Both the position numbers and the translations under genes were made by a program. The notes under the pieces were generated by a model. It was given only the letters and a program-made list of their open reading frames with translations, ran no database searches and had not been told where the DNA came from. Below, piece after piece: positions 22,421 through 36,603 of a stretch of 64,000 nucleotides of DNA. This DNA comes from Sphaerotilus microaerophilus. GTDB taxonomy: Bacteria; Pseudomonadota; Gammaproteobacteria; Burkholderiales; Burkholderiaceae_C. Each line of letters starts with the position of its first letter. The first letter of the stretch is position 1. The DNA lies in NCBI RefSeq assembly GCF_023734135.1, contig NZ_AP025730.1:248001-312000 (forward strand). The letters are read 5' to 3'.

Positions 22421-24214
22421 TCAGGAGTTCTCGAGCTGGCGGATCAGCGCGTCGATGATGCCGCCGCCGTTGGCTGCACCACCGTTGCTTGCGCCGCCCT
22501 TGCCGTGACCGTTGCCGAGAGGGCGGCGCTGCTCGCGCAGCAGGCGCAGCAGCTCGGCCCGGTCGCTGCCGCTGGCCGAGCGGATCACGCGCGGATCGGC
22601 GCGCAGCAGGGTGCCGGCCACGGCGGCCTGCACCGCAGGCGAGGGCGTCTCGGCGTACAGCCGCACCAGCCGGTTCAGCACGCTGCGATCGGAAAGGTAG
22701 AGCCGGCCGAGCGATTCGACTGCGTGGGCCTGCGCGTCGGAGGGCGCCATCGCGGCGATGGCCTCGGCGACGCTGCGCAGCTCGGCGGGGTCGGTGATCG
22801 GGTGGTGGCGCAGGTAGGCCTGGGCGGCCTGCACGTCGGCCAGCGCCGGGCTGGCCAGGCCGGCCAGGGTGCGTTGGCGGCCCTCGCCACTGGCCAGGCA
22901 GGCACGCAGTGCGGCGTGGGCCACGTCGTCGGTGCCCGGCGCCATGCGGCGGTGAAAGGCGCCATCGAGGTCATGTGAGCGGTTCAGCGTGCAGGCCAGG
23001 TCGACGTCGCCGGGGCCGATCTCGCTGCGGTCCTGCAGTTCGCCAAGCATCAGCGCCAGCTCGCGCCAGCGGTGCTCGTCGGTCAACCAGCCCAGGCCGC
23101 GACCGAGGTCGAGCAGGCGCACGCGCTCGTAGGCGCTGCTGTCGCGCGCCAGCGTGAGGAAGCGCGAGCGCGCGCCCAGGTCGTTGGCGATGGCGTCCAG
23201 CCGCCGCGCCACCTCGGGGTCCCGGCGGGTGGCATCGTCGAGCTGCTGCAGCGTGCGCTCGACACGCTCGATGTGCAGTCGCAGCTCGCCGATCGGCCGC
23301 TGCAGCAGCAGCTGCATGAAGGCCAGGCGCTGGGCCACGCTGCGGCGGTCGTCAGCGAACTGGCACATGTCCTGGCGCGAACCGGCCCGGGCGTCCTGCG
23401 GGCTGACGCCAGAGACCGCCGTCAGGCCGTAGCCGCCAAAGGCGCTGAGCAGCTTCGGGCTGCGCCGGCCCTGGCCGATCTCGCGCGCACCGCCGGCCTT
23501 GAAGACCTGCTCCAGCACCTCGCCGGCCACCGGGCCGAGCGGTGCGAAAGAGGCAAAGCCGAAAATCGCCGGCACGCCCGGAAAGACCTGGCGCATGCGG
23601 TCGCGGCTGCTCTCGCCCTGGCGTTCGCCCAGGCTGCGCAGGTACTGCTCGGCCTCGGCGCGGGAGTGGCCGTCGCGCACCAGCTCGCGCATCACCTCGC
23701 CCGCGGCACTGCCGAGCGCGTGGGGGTTGAGGGTGTTGCAGCCGAAGAGGTAGACCTCCTTGAGCTGCTCGAACAGGCCGGGGCAAGAGGCGCTGCAGGA
23801 AACGCGCTCCAGCTCGTCGACCGTCAGGTTCTCGCGCAGGTCGGGGTCGTCGGCAAAGAACTCGTTGCGGCCGTCGAAGTGGCCGGAAACGACCAGCACG
23901 TCGCAGCGCACCCCGGCCTGGCAGGCGGAGGCCAGCCAGTCGCGCCGGCCGCGCTCGACCAGCTCGACGAAGCGGAATCCCGGCTCGCCCAGGTGGCGAC
24001 GGAAGGCCTCCTTCTCATCGGCCGAGTTGACCGTGATGGTGCAGACCGTGCGCGGCGTGGCGGGGAGCGCGGGGGCTGGGGCGGACGCCCTGGCGGCGGC
24101 CTTCTGCGCCAGCCGGAGCGCCGACGGATCCTTCGCCTTGGCAGCGGCAACCCCCGGGCCAGCCCAGAGCAGGGCCGCGACCAGGGCCAGACAGCGAAAC
24201 AGCGCGCGGTGCAT
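22421..24214 (-). CDS. Exported caspase/CHAT-like protein, paralogue A
   Basis: The 597-residue product starts at ATG 24214 with a signal peptide (core about 8-24), a low-complexity linker to about 54, and then the same fold as paralogue B: 'TVCTITVNSADEKEAF', H112 in VVSGHFDG, C159 in YLFGCNTL and 'VPAIFGFASFAPLG'. SGHFD, the SASC cysteine pair and the LFGC.TL motif are shared by both copies, as is the helical C-terminal region ending in DALIRQLENS / DALIRVLQAG. No protease inhibitor or partner is nearby. It is probably co-transcribed with paralogue B. A family name is not known to me; the caspase-fold reading comes from the His/Cys placement. Confidence 0.75.
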   Translation of the reverse strand: MHRALFRCLALVAALLWAGPGVAAAKAKDPSALRLAQKAAARASAPAPALPATPRTVCTITVNSADEKEAFRRHLGEPGFRFVELVERGRRDWLASACQAGVRCDVLVVSGHFDGRNEFFADDPDLRENLTVDELERVSCSASCPGLFEQLKEVYLFGCNTLNPHALGSAAGEVMRELVRDGHSRAEAEQYLRSLGERQGESSRDRMRQVFPGVPAIFGFASFAPLGPVAGEVLEQVFKAGGAREIGQGRRSPKLLSAFGGYGLTAVSGVSPQDARAGSRQDMCQFADDRRSVAQRLAFMQLLLQRPIGELRLHIERVERTLQQLDDATRRDPEVARRLDAIANDLGARSRFLTLARDSSAYERVRLLDLGRGLGWLTDEHRWRELALMLGELQDRSEIGPGDVDLACTLNRSHDLDGAFHRRMAPGTDDVAHAALRACLASGEGRQRTLAGLASPALADVQAAQAYLRHHPITDPAELRSVAEAIAAMAPSDAQAHAVESLGRLYLSDRSVLNRLVRLYAETPSPAVQAAVAGTLLRADPRVIRSASGSDRAELLRLLREQRRPLGNGHGKGGASNGGAANGGGIIDALIRQLENS

Positions 24215-24220
24215 CGTTAA

Positions 24221-24226
24221 ATTGTA
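24221..24226 (-). promoter_or_regulatory. Candidate -10 box giving a leaderless transcript
   Basis: On the minus strand TACAAT lies only six bases before the ATG of paralogue A, and no ribosome-binding site is visible. With the usual distance from a -10 box, transcription would begin at or next to the ATG. No good -35 hexamer was found at 16-18 bp, so this rests on the -10 alone. Confidence 0.35.
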
Positions 24227-24275
24227 ACGACGCGTTCCGCAACGGCTTGTCACGCCTGGTTCCCGGCCTCGCCCG

Positions 24276-26003
24276 TCAAGGCAGCACGTGCCATCGGCCC
24301 TGCGCCTCGGCCACGCGCAGCTGACCCTGCAGGTGCAGCAGGTGGGCGCGCAGCGAGCGAGCCGCCACCGGGTGCCGCTGCGGCGGCACGTCGTGGTAGA
24401 CCACCGGCAGCAGCGCCTCCAGCGGGCTGGACCCCAGCCGGATGAGCGCGGCCAGCGTGGCGGCCTCCCGGCGCCGGCGGTGGCGGATCAGCAGCTCCAG
24501 CGCCCGCGCCGGCTGCGGGATCAGGAAGCCATGGCCCGGCGCGATCCACTCGAAGCCCTGCGGCCCCTCGACCCGATCGGCCAGCGCGCGCAGCGAGGCC
24601 AGGTAGGCCGCCATGTCGCCATCGGGCGGGTTGATGACCACGGTGGAGCCCTGCATCACGTGGTCGCCGGTGAAGAGCAGGCGCTCCTGCACGTGGCGGT
24701 AACAGAGGTGGTTGGCGGCGTGACCGGGGGTGTGGATGACCTCCAGCGTCAGCTCCGGGCCGAGTTCCAGCAGCTCGCCGCCGGCCAGTGGCCGATCGGG
24801 CGCAAAGGCCGTGTCCTGCCACTCCGGGTGCGCCGGCCGCTGGCCAAGGACCTGCGCACCGGTGGCGGCCTGCAGCGCGCGGGCGGCGGGCGAGTGGTCG
24901 ATGTGGGTGTGCGTGACCAGGATCCAGCGGATCGGCCCTGGCGCCGCCGCGAGCAACGACTGCACGTGCGCGGGGTCGTCGGGACCGGGGTCGATCACCG
25001 CCCAGCCGGCCTCGTCCGCCGGGCCGCGGCCGCCACTGCGCAAGAGGTAGCTGTTGGTGCCCGGGCCGGTCATCACGCTGCCGTTGGGCGCGGTGACACG
25101 CAGCACGCGCCGATCCGGCGACAGCGGCACGGCCACGCCCGGCGCGATGTGGGCCAGCGCATGCCCGGCGCCCTGCGGGTCGATGCGGCCGATCTCCGGG
25201 TAGGCCGGGTGCTGCGGCGGGATGGGCGCCAGCCGACCGCCCCCCTGGGGATCCAGCGGCCCCAGCCGGCCCAGGCGGGGCTGGATCGGGCTGATCGGGC
25301 CCAGCTGCCCCGCCCAGGCCAGCATCTCGGCCACATCGGCAAAGCCGGCCAGCTGGTCCAGCAATGAGCGCGCCGGGCCGGTGACCTGCACACCCGCCGC
25401 CCCGGAAAGCGCCTCGGCCGCGCCCAGCCAGCGCAGGTCGACCATCTCGCTGCCGTCGTGCCGGGCCTCCTGGCCCTGCGGTGCGCGGGCAAGGAAGAAG
25501 CGCGCATCGAAGCGCTTGGGCATGCCCAGCGGCGTCACCCAGTGGGCGATCCAGTGCAGCCGGTCCACCGCGAGCCGCCAACCCAGCGCCTCGCAGAGCT
25601 GCGCCAGCGTGCGCTCACCGCGCTGCAACGCCAGGCGCCAGTCATCGGCCAGGACCGCCAGCTCGCCAGGATCGGGCTCGCCGCCATCGGCCTCCACCGC
25701 GAGCAGCAGGCCGGCCTCTTCGAAGCACTCGCGCAGCGCCGCCACCCAGTGGTCCAGCCCGCCGGCGGCCAGCCCGAGGCGCTCACTCGCCGCCACGTCG
25801 TCCAGCCCGGCGCAGTGCGGGTGCGCCGCCCGATCGGCCGCATCCAGCAGCCCGCCGGGGAAGACCCAGGCGTGGCTGTTCTGGTCCCCCCGGTCGGCGC
25901 GCCGCAGCATCAGCAGCTGCGGGCCGGCCTCGGTGTCGCGGGCGAGCAGCAGGGTCGCGGAGGGGCGCAGCGGAGCCGGCGTGGGAGCGTCAGAGCGGGT
26001 CAT
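24276..26003 (-). CDS. Fusion of a Nudix hydrolase and a metallo-beta-lactamase-fold hydrolase
   Basis: From ATG 26003 the product has 575 residues. Residues about 10-240 form a Nudix domain with 'WVFPGGLLDAADR' and the REUXEEXGU part as ALRECFEEAGLLL, separated by a longer insert than in MutT, as in the NUDT19-like group. Residues about 300-575 form a metallo-beta-lactamase fold with zinc motif VTHTHIDHSP, 'VIHTPGHAANHLCY' and 'LLFTGDHVMQGS'; the last part fits the LACTB2-like/RNase-type winged tail. An NDP-X or CoA hydrolysing head with a hydrolase tail is suggested, but the reaction is unknown. It is divergent from the cytochrome c gene. Confidence 0.88.
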   Translation of the reverse strand: MTRSDAPTPAPLRPSATLLLARDTEAGPQLLMLRRADRGDQNSHAWVFPGGLLDAADRAAHPHCAGLDDVAASERLGLAAGGLDHWVAALRECFEEAGLLLAVEADGGEPDPGELAVLADDWRLALQRGERTLAQLCEALGWRLAVDRLHWIAHWVTPLGMPKRFDARFFLARAPQGQEARHDGSEMVDLRWLGAAEALSGAAGVQVTGPARSLLDQLAGFADVAEMLAWAGQLGPISPIQPRLGRLGPLDPQGGGRLAPIPPQHPAYPEIGRIDPQGAGHALAHIAPGVAVPLSPDRRVLRVTAPNGSVMTGPGTNSYLLRSGGRGPADEAGWAVIDPGPDDPAHVQSLLAAAPGPIRWILVTHTHIDHSPAARALQAATGAQVLGQRPAHPEWQDTAFAPDRPLAGGELLELGPELTLEVIHTPGHAANHLCYRHVQERLLFTGDHVMQGSTVVINPPDGDMAAYLASLRALADRVEGPQGFEWIAPGHGFLIPQPARALELLIRHRRRREAATLAALIRLGSSPLEALLPVVYHDVPPQRHPVAARSLRAHLLHLQGQLRVAEAQGRWHVLP

Positions 26004-26165
26004 CGGGGCGAGCGGAGGAGCAGGCGGGGAGCGCGATTCTTCCACCGGGCCGGCAAACGCGCAGTCGCCGCTGCGTCGCCGCTGCATCGCGGCTGCGTCG
26101 TGACGGTCCCCCCGGCCGCGGCACGTACCATCGGGCCTGTTGCCCCGGCCGAACCGTCGTCCCCC

Positions 26166-26582
26166 ATGCGCCCTCTTCGTCTGAACGCCCTGTTTTCCGC
26201 GCGCTGGTCCGCGCCCTTGTCCGCCGCCCTGTTCGCCGGCCTCGTTGCGAGCGCCCACGCCAATCCGGCCGAGAACAACGCGGCGATGCTGCAACTGGCC
26301 ACCGACAAGGGCTGCATGGCCTGCCACAGCATCGACCCCAAGCCGAAGCGCGCCGACGGCCTGCCGCCGATCGCCCCGTCCTGGCGCGAAGTGGCGCTGA
26401 AATACCGCGACGACCCGGTGGCCTACCGCAAGCTCACCGACACGGTCATCACCGGCGCCGACCCCAAGGCACGCCACTGGGCCGGCCGCGTTGGCGCGGC
26501 CACGATGCCGCCCAACGCCGCCACCATCAGCGCCGACGAAGCGCGCATGCTGGTGAACTGGCTGCTGGTGCTGGTGCCCTGA
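26166..26582 (+). CDS. Small periplasmic cytochrome c
   Basis: The 138-residue product has a signal peptide ending near SAHA and one haem c motif CMACH at residues 50-54. M114 in ATMPPN is the likely axial ligand. Length and the 'DKGCMACHSID' start match the cytochrome c-551/c552 class I group, which shuttles electrons in the periplasm. ATG 26166 is chosen because it gives the signal peptide; the frame is open further upstream. It is divergent from the Nudix-MBL gene with about 160 bp between starts. Confidence 0.93.
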   Translation: MRPLRLNALFSARWSAPLSAALFAGLVASAHANPAENNAAMLQLATDKGCMACHSIDPKPKRADGLPPIAPSWREVALKYRDDPVAYRKLTDTVITGADPKARHWAGRVGAATMPPNAATISADEARMLVNWLLVLVP

Positions 26583-26610
26583 CCGCACGCTCCGGCCCGG
26601 TCGCCGGCGT

Positions 26611-26901
26611 TCAGCCAGCGTGCCGCCGCGCCACCCAGTAGGTGACGCCTTCGGCACCGTAGCGCTCGGCGTGCGGCACCTCGCGCGCCAGCTCGAAGCG
26701 GTCGCCCGGCCGCAGGTGGCGGGTCTCATCGCCGCAGCTCAGCCACATCTCGCCCTGCACCACCACCGCCTCCACCGCGAAGGGATGGGTGTGGGTGTCG
26801 AGCACCGTATCCGGCGCCCAGCGGCGCTCGGTCACTTCGTCGAAGCCGCGGGCGAGGGCAGCCTGCTGGAAGCGTTGGAAATCGGTGGGGGTGTCGGGCA
26901 T
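26611..26901 (-). CDS. Small cupin-domain protein
   Basis: The 96-residue product (ATG 26901) is a single cupin barrel. 'DTVLDTHTHPFAVEAVVVQGEMWL' contains the first cupin motif with the HTH..E metal residues, and 'LRPGDRFELAREVPHAERYG' the second with the conserved His. Such proteins bind a metal and small ligand, or act as sensors; the role is not clear. The frame can be extended upstream to 27009, but that part is not cupin-like. It converges on the cytochrome c gene with 28 bp between ends. Confidence 0.82.
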   Translation of the reverse strand: MPDTPTDFQRFQQAALARGFDEVTERRWAPDTVLDTHTHPFAVEAVVVQGEMWLSCGDETRHLRPGDRFELAREVPHAERYGAEGVTYWVARRHAG

Positions 26902-27032
26902 GGCAGCGGTCAAGGCGATGGATCCGGTGGGCAAGTACAACAGTCGGAGTGTGAACCCAGAAACCCAGCCACACCGACCTGGGGAAATGCCGACCGCCGC
27001 CTGGTTCATGATGGGGAGCCGCCAGAACGACC

Positions 27033-27053
27033 AAGGCCGGCAGTGCCGGCCTT
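27033..27053 (-). terminator. Stem-loop downstream of the PEP-CTERM gene
   Basis: Arms of nine bases, 27033-27041 and 27045-27053, pair perfectly around a three-base loop (core GGCCGGC / GCCGGCC). It sits 31 bp past the stop of the PEP-CTERM gene. There is no clear U-tract, so it may be a transcript-stabilising or weakly terminating hairpin. Confidence 0.55.
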
Positions 27054-27084
27054 GAAGCGTTGATGAGTTGATGCGTTGGGCGGA

Positions 27085-27741
27085 TCAACCGGCCTTGCGG
27101 CGCCGTCCCACGAAGCCCAGCACGCCCAGGCCGGCGAGCAGCATGGCGTAGGTTTCGGGTTCAGGAACCGCGGCAGTGAAGCTGCCATCCAGTTCGGCGC
27201 GTAGCCCGGTCGGACCCCCGCTGTTGTTCACCACGAAGGACAACGTGTTCAAGCCGGCAACGAACCCGGACGAGACCGTGAACGACGCGAACGAGCTGTA
27301 GTCGGAGTGGGCGGAAAAGGAGATCGCGTTGCCATTGATCAGGACGCTGGTGACCGAATTGTCGGCGCTGACCAAGCCGCTGATGACGGCAGAGCCCGTC
27401 TCATACCCGGTGAGGTCGAACGTCGTCGAGTAGGTGTAGTCCCCGATCGCCGTCGTGCCTGAACCCGTGTTGCCAGGCCCCACCAGAGGGGTGATCCAAC
27501 TGGAATTGGCGCTGGGGGCCATCCAGACGCCACCGTAGCCCTCGGCGTCATCGACTGCATAGGTTGGGCTACTGCCCAGGAGGTAGTGCGCGTCCGTCGT
27601 CCCGTTGGCCAGCACGACGTCACTGTTGTCAACACCAGTGTCATAGAGCCCGACGGCGAGCACCGAGGCCATCGCGTCGGACCCGAGCGCGGCAACGGCA
27701 AGGAGCGCCGCACCAATGACAGGGCGGAGGTGGGTTTTCAT
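27085..27741 (-). CDS. PEP-CTERM-anchored exported protein
   Basis: The 218-residue product has an N-terminal signal peptide (core about 8-24, ending ASVLA). A Ser/Thr/Gly/Asn-rich beta-type body follows. The C-terminus is a textbook PEP-CTERM sorting signal: VPEPETYAML, a hydrophobic helix and a terminal cluster GRRRKAG. Exosortase cuts at this signal, and such proteins are linked to extracellular polysaccharide. The gene has noticeably lower GC than its neighbours, common for this class. No exosortase is in the window. GGGAG lies ten bases before the ATG. Confidence 0.93.
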   Translation of the reverse strand: MKTHLRPVIGAALLAVAALGSDAMASVLAVGLYDTGVDNSDVVLANGTTDAHYLLGSSPTYAVDDAEGYGGVWMAPSANSSWITPLVGPGNTGSGTTAIGDYTYSTTFDLTGYETGSAVISGLVSADNSVTSVLINGNAISFSAHSDYSSFASFTVSSGFVAGLNTLSFVVNNSGGPTGLRAELDGSFTAAVPEPETYAMLLAGLGVLGFVGRRRKAG

Positions 27742-27798
27742 GGCAAGAAACTCCCTAAGAAATGTGGGACTTTCATTTCTACGCCGATCATCCCGGCC

Positions 27799-27814
27799 CG
27801 CAAGCCCTCATCCT
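27799..27814 (-). promoter_or_regulatory. Candidate sigma-54 promoter for the PEP-CTERM gene
   Basis: On the minus strand the sequence contains GG, ten bases, then GC, with an exact TTGC at the -12 element; the -24 element is AGGATGA, which keeps only the invariant GG. It lies about 58 bp before the ATG. PEP-CTERM genes are known to be controlled by the PrsK/PrsR sigma-54 system in related bacteria. The match is partial. Confidence 0.3.
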
Positions 27815-27873
27815 GGGGGCGGGTTGCCTTGGCGTTGACACAACGCTCAGGTTCTTTTCGGGTCCAGCCGGAC

Positions 27874-33792
<5,919 letters not shown>

Positions 33793-33951
33793 GGCAGGGC
33801 GCTTTCCTGGAGGCAACCGGGCATTCTAGGAAGGCGTCGCGGGTAGCCCGGTGGATGGGGGAATCGGTGGACAACGGCGCGGCCCACACTGCCGTGTCGC
33901 CGTTGTCCTGCAATGGGGTTGGCTGGGGCGCCGTTGCCGTTCACCGGACGC

Positions 33952-33991
33952 TTGTCGGGCCGTCGAGCAATTGGTATCCTGCAGTTGGTAT
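33952..33991 (+). promoter_or_regulatory. Candidate promoter and repeat operator of the second vapBC
   Basis: TTGTCG (33952-33957) and TATCCT (33975-33980) are 17 bp apart and match the -35/-10 consensus at four of six positions each. A direct repeat TTGGTAT occurs at 33971-33977 and 33985-33991, overlapping the -10, as expected for an autorepressor site. Confidence 0.4.
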
Positions 33992-34009
33992 ATCTTTTCG
34001 ACAAGCCTC

Positions 34010-34267
34010 ATGGACACCGCCAAGATCTTTCAGACCGGCCGCAGCCAGGCAGTGCGCTTGCCCAAGGCCTACCGTTTCCAGTCTGACGAGGTGTGGATCC
34101 GCCGCACGCCAGAGGGCGTGCTGCTGATTCCGAAGACGGGGCAGAAGCTGGGCGATGCGCTGGCCGCCGCGTTCGATGCGTGGCCGGTGGACGACGACGG
34201 CAGTTTCAGCCGCCCGGACCAGGGTGACCTGGAGCGCGGCAGTGACCTGTTCGAGGGGTCGACGTGA
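34010..34267 (+). CDS. vapB: Type II antitoxin, VapB family (AbrB/SpoVT-type)
   Basis: The 85-residue protein begins '[23 protein letters not shown]', the swapped-hairpin AbrB/MazE-type DNA-binding start seen in VagC/VapB antitoxins, followed by a '[12 protein letters not shown]' strand and an acidic tail that would contact the toxin. ATG 34010 is the first codon of the conserved domain. It overlaps the toxin gene by 4 bp. This is a different antitoxin family from the ribbon-helix-helix VapB at 20 kb, so the two modules are not recent duplicates. Confidence 0.9.
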   Translation: MDTAKIFQTGRSQAVRLPKAYRFQSDEVWIRRTPEGVLLIPKTGQKLGDALAAAFDAWPVDDDGSFSRPDQGDLERGSDLFEGST

Positions 34268-34671
34268 ACCTGACCCTGCTGGACACGAACATCTGTGTCT
34301 ATGTGATCAAGGCGCGGCCAGCCGAAGTCCTGGCGCGCTTCAACGACTTCGAGGCGGGCGAACTGGCGGTGTCGGTGATCACTGCGCTGGAGTTGACCGT
34401 GGGTGCGCGTCGCGCCTCTCACACCGCCTATGCCAGGCGCGTGGAGGCCCTGCTGACACAACTCGAGGTGCTGCCGCTGATGGCGGAGGTCGCCGACGCC
34501 TATGCGACCACGCGCCTGGACTTGCAGGCGCGCGGCGAACTGATCGGCCCGATGGACCTGCTGATCGCCGCCCACGCGCTCAGCCTGAACGCGACGCTGG
34601 TGACGAACAACGAACGGGAGTTCCGCCGCGTCGCGGGGCTGCGGGTGGAGAACTGGGCTCAGCGCCGGTAG
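34264..34671 (+). CDS. vapC: Type II toxin, VapC-like PIN-domain ribonuclease
   Basis: A 135-residue PIN-domain protein with a GTG start inside the antitoxin stop. Metal-site residues are visible: D7 in [10 protein letters not shown], a Glu in TALELTVGA, and an Asp in [11 protein letters not shown], followed by LVTNNEREF, the typical C-terminal strand of VapC. It should act as an RNase restrained by the adjacent antitoxin. Its 3' end overlaps the methyltransferase gene on the other strand by 13 bp. Confidence 0.92.
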   Translation: MNLTLLDTNICVYVIKARPAEVLARFNDFEAGELAVSVITALELTVGARRASHTAYARRVEALLTQLEVLPLMAEVADAYATTRLDLQARGELIGPMDLLIAAHALSLNATLVTNNEREFRRVAGLRVENWAQRR

Positions 34672-35357
34672 CGCAACAGCCGTGCGCGCCACAGCGGGCC
34701 GCCTTCCACCAGGGCCGGGCCGGTGAGCAGCACCTCGTCCAGCCGGTAGCCCTGCGTGCGCATGCGGCGGGTGAAGGCGGCGCGGTTACCCCGGTTGGGG
34801 TCGACGATCAGCACCTCGCCCCGCTCGGTGGCGTGGCGCTCGATGAAGCGCGGCAGCACGCCAGCCTCATCACGCTCGTAGAGCACGTCGCTGCCCATGA
34901 TCAGGTCATAGCGGCCCTGCAGGCGCGGCCCCTGGGCGCACACCGGCGCCAGCTCGGCCGCCTGCGGCGCGGCCCAGTCGCCGTGGCGGTAGCGCAGCGG
35001 CGGCAGGTCGTTCAGGCGCACGTTCTCGCTCAGGAAGGCACCGGCCAGCGGGTGGCAGTCGCTGGCGGTCACCTGCGCTCCGCGCCGGTGGCAGACCAGG
35101 CTGGCCAGCGCCAGGCCGCAGCCGATCTCCAGGATGTGCTCGTCCTCGCGCACTGGCCGGTCGGCCACCGCGGCGGCCAGCGCCTTGCCGGCCGGCCAGA
35201 CAAGCCCGAACAGCGGCCAGGCCGCGTCCGAAATGCCCAGCGCCGCGGCCTCGCCCAGCGGGTCGGCGAACTGCTGGCGGTCGAGCAGCGCGCGCATCTG
35301 CAGGTCGGCCACGCCGGCCACGGCGATCTGGTGGAATTGGGTCAGGTAGCCCGGCAT
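34659..35357 (-). CDS. Class I SAM-dependent methyltransferase, Nnt1/METTL21-like
   Basis: The 232-residue product (ATG 35357) has SAM-binding motif I as ILEIGCGLALASLV and the acidic end of strand 2 in TASDCHP. 'YDLIMGSDVLYE' is the post-II motif typical of the METTL21/Nnt1 protein-methyltransferase group, and the N-terminal 'PLFGLVWPAGKALA' also fits. Substrates in that group are lysines of chaperones and elongation factors, but for bacterial members they are unknown. The frame extends upstream to 35414; the conserved part starts at the ATG chosen. Confidence 0.85.
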   Translation of the reverse strand: MPGYLTQFHQIAVAGVADLQMRALLDRQQFADPLGEAAALGISDAAWPLFGLVWPAGKALAAAVADRPVREDEHILEIGCGLALASLVCHRRGAQVTASDCHPLAGAFLSENVRLNDLPPLRYRHGDWAAPQAAELAPVCAQGPRLQGRYDLIMGSDVLYERDEAGVLPRFIERHATERGEVLIVDPNRGNRAAFTRRMRTQGYRLDEVLLTGPALVEGGPLWRARLLRYRR

Positions 35358-35543
35358 CGGGGCGGTCCTCGCACAGCCCCGGCAGAGGGCACCGGGACGG
35401 ATGGATGGTCGCAATGCGACCGCATCCCGGCCGCATCCGGATGCAGGGCATCGGGGGCGGCAGACAGGCGAGGCAAGACGGCGAAACCCGGCAGCGCGAA
35501 CGCCACCGGGCCGGCCGAGTGTAGCGGGCCGGGTTTTCCCGCG

Positions 35544-36524
35544 TCAGTCCAACTTGACGCCGCTCGCCTTGACGACTTTCTCGTACTTGGCCAGCTCGGC
35601 CTTGACGAAGTCACCGAACTGCGCCGGCGAGGTGGGCGCCGGCTCGGCCAGGAACTTGGCGAGGCGCTCCCGCACGTCCGGCGCATTCAGCGCGGCGGTG
35701 AAGGCGGCGTTGAGCTGCTGCACCGATTCGGCGGGCGTCCTGGCCGGGGCGAAGAGGCCGAACCAGGTGTCCACCACCAGGCCGGGCAGGCCGGATTCGG
35801 CCAGCGTCGGCAGCTCGGGCATCGCCGCGCTGCGCTGCGCGGTGGTCACCGCCAGGGCCTTGAGCTTGCCGGCGCGGATGTTGGCCGCGGCCGCAGCGAG
35901 GTTGTCGAAGTTCAGGTCCACCTGGCCGCCGAGCAGGCCGAGCTGGGCGGGCGCCGCACCGGCGTAGGGGATGTGCACCAGGCTGACCTTGGCCTGGGCC
36001 TTGAACATCTCGCCCGCGAGGTGGCCGGCACTGCCATTGCCGCCCGAGCCGTAGTTGAGCCGGCCGGGGTTCTTGCGCGCGTAGGACACCAGGTCGGCCA
36101 CGCTGCGGATCTGCAGCTTGTCGGCCGTCTCGACGTTGAGCACCAGCACGTTCGGCACGCGGGCGACCAGCGTGATCGGCGCGAAGTCGCGGACCGGGTC
36201 GTAGGGCAGCTTCGCGTACAGCCAGGGGTTGATCGCGTGGGTGGCCACCGCACCCATCACGATGCTGTGGCCGTCCGGCGCGGCCTTGGCCACCGCGTCG
36301 GCGCCCAGGTTGCCGCCGGCCCCGGGCCGGTTCTCGACGATGACCGTGCCCAGCGTCGGCTGCACCTTCTCGGCCAGGATGCGGGCGATCGCGTCCAGCG
36401 GGCCGCCGGGCGGGTACGGGACGACCAGCTTGATCGGCCGGCCGGCCTGGGCGTGGGCGACCGGCCCCCCGAGCAGAGGCAGGGCGGCGGCAAGGAGGAG
36501 CGGCAGGAGGCGGCGGCGTTGCAT
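35544..36524 (-). CDS. Tripartite tricarboxylate transporter (Bug/TctC) substrate-binding protein
   Basis: The 326-residue product starts at ATG 36524 with a signal peptide ending AHAQA. The mature protein is a typical Bug receptor: 'PIKLVVPYPPGGPLDAIARILAEKV', 'VENRPGAGGNLGADAVAKAAPDG', 'LNYGSGGNGSAGHLAGEMFK' and 'VDLNFDNLAAAAANIRAGKLKALAVT'. Bug proteins bind carboxylates in the periplasm. No TctA/TctB membrane partners are nearby, which is common since Bug genes are often orphans. It follows the alpha/beta-hydrolase gene by about 80 bp. Confidence 0.95.
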   Translation of the reverse strand: MQRRRLLPLLLAAALPLLGGPVAHAQAGRPIKLVVPYPPGGPLDAIARILAEKVQPTLGTVIVENRPGAGGNLGADAVAKAAPDGHSIVMGAVATHAINPWLYAKLPYDPVRDFAPITLVARVPNVLVLNVETADKLQIRSVADLVSYARKNPGRLNYGSGGNGSAGHLAGEMFKAQAKVSLVHIPYAGAAPAQLGLLGGQVDLNFDNLAAAAANIRAGKLKALAVTTAQRSAAMPELPTLAESGLPGLVVDTWFGLFAPARTPAESVQQLNAAFTAALNAPDVRERLAKFLAEPAPTSPAQFGDFVKAELAKYEKVVKASGVKLD

Positions 36525-36603
36525 GGCGAGAGCAGCTGGATAAATTATCCAGCGAGTATCACTCCGCCCGGTCGCCTGCCGGTCCGGCACCGGCGGGCGT
36601 CCG

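Noticed and set aside
20711..22978. Plus-strand frame across the caspase-like pair
   Set aside because: Gly/Ala/Gln-rich shadow; it spans two genes with signal peptides and conserved motifs on the opposite strand.
35358..35543. Gap between the methyltransferase and Bug genes checked for RNA genes or promoters
   Set aside because: No tRNA-like fold, riboswitch pattern or convincing promoter hexamers were found.
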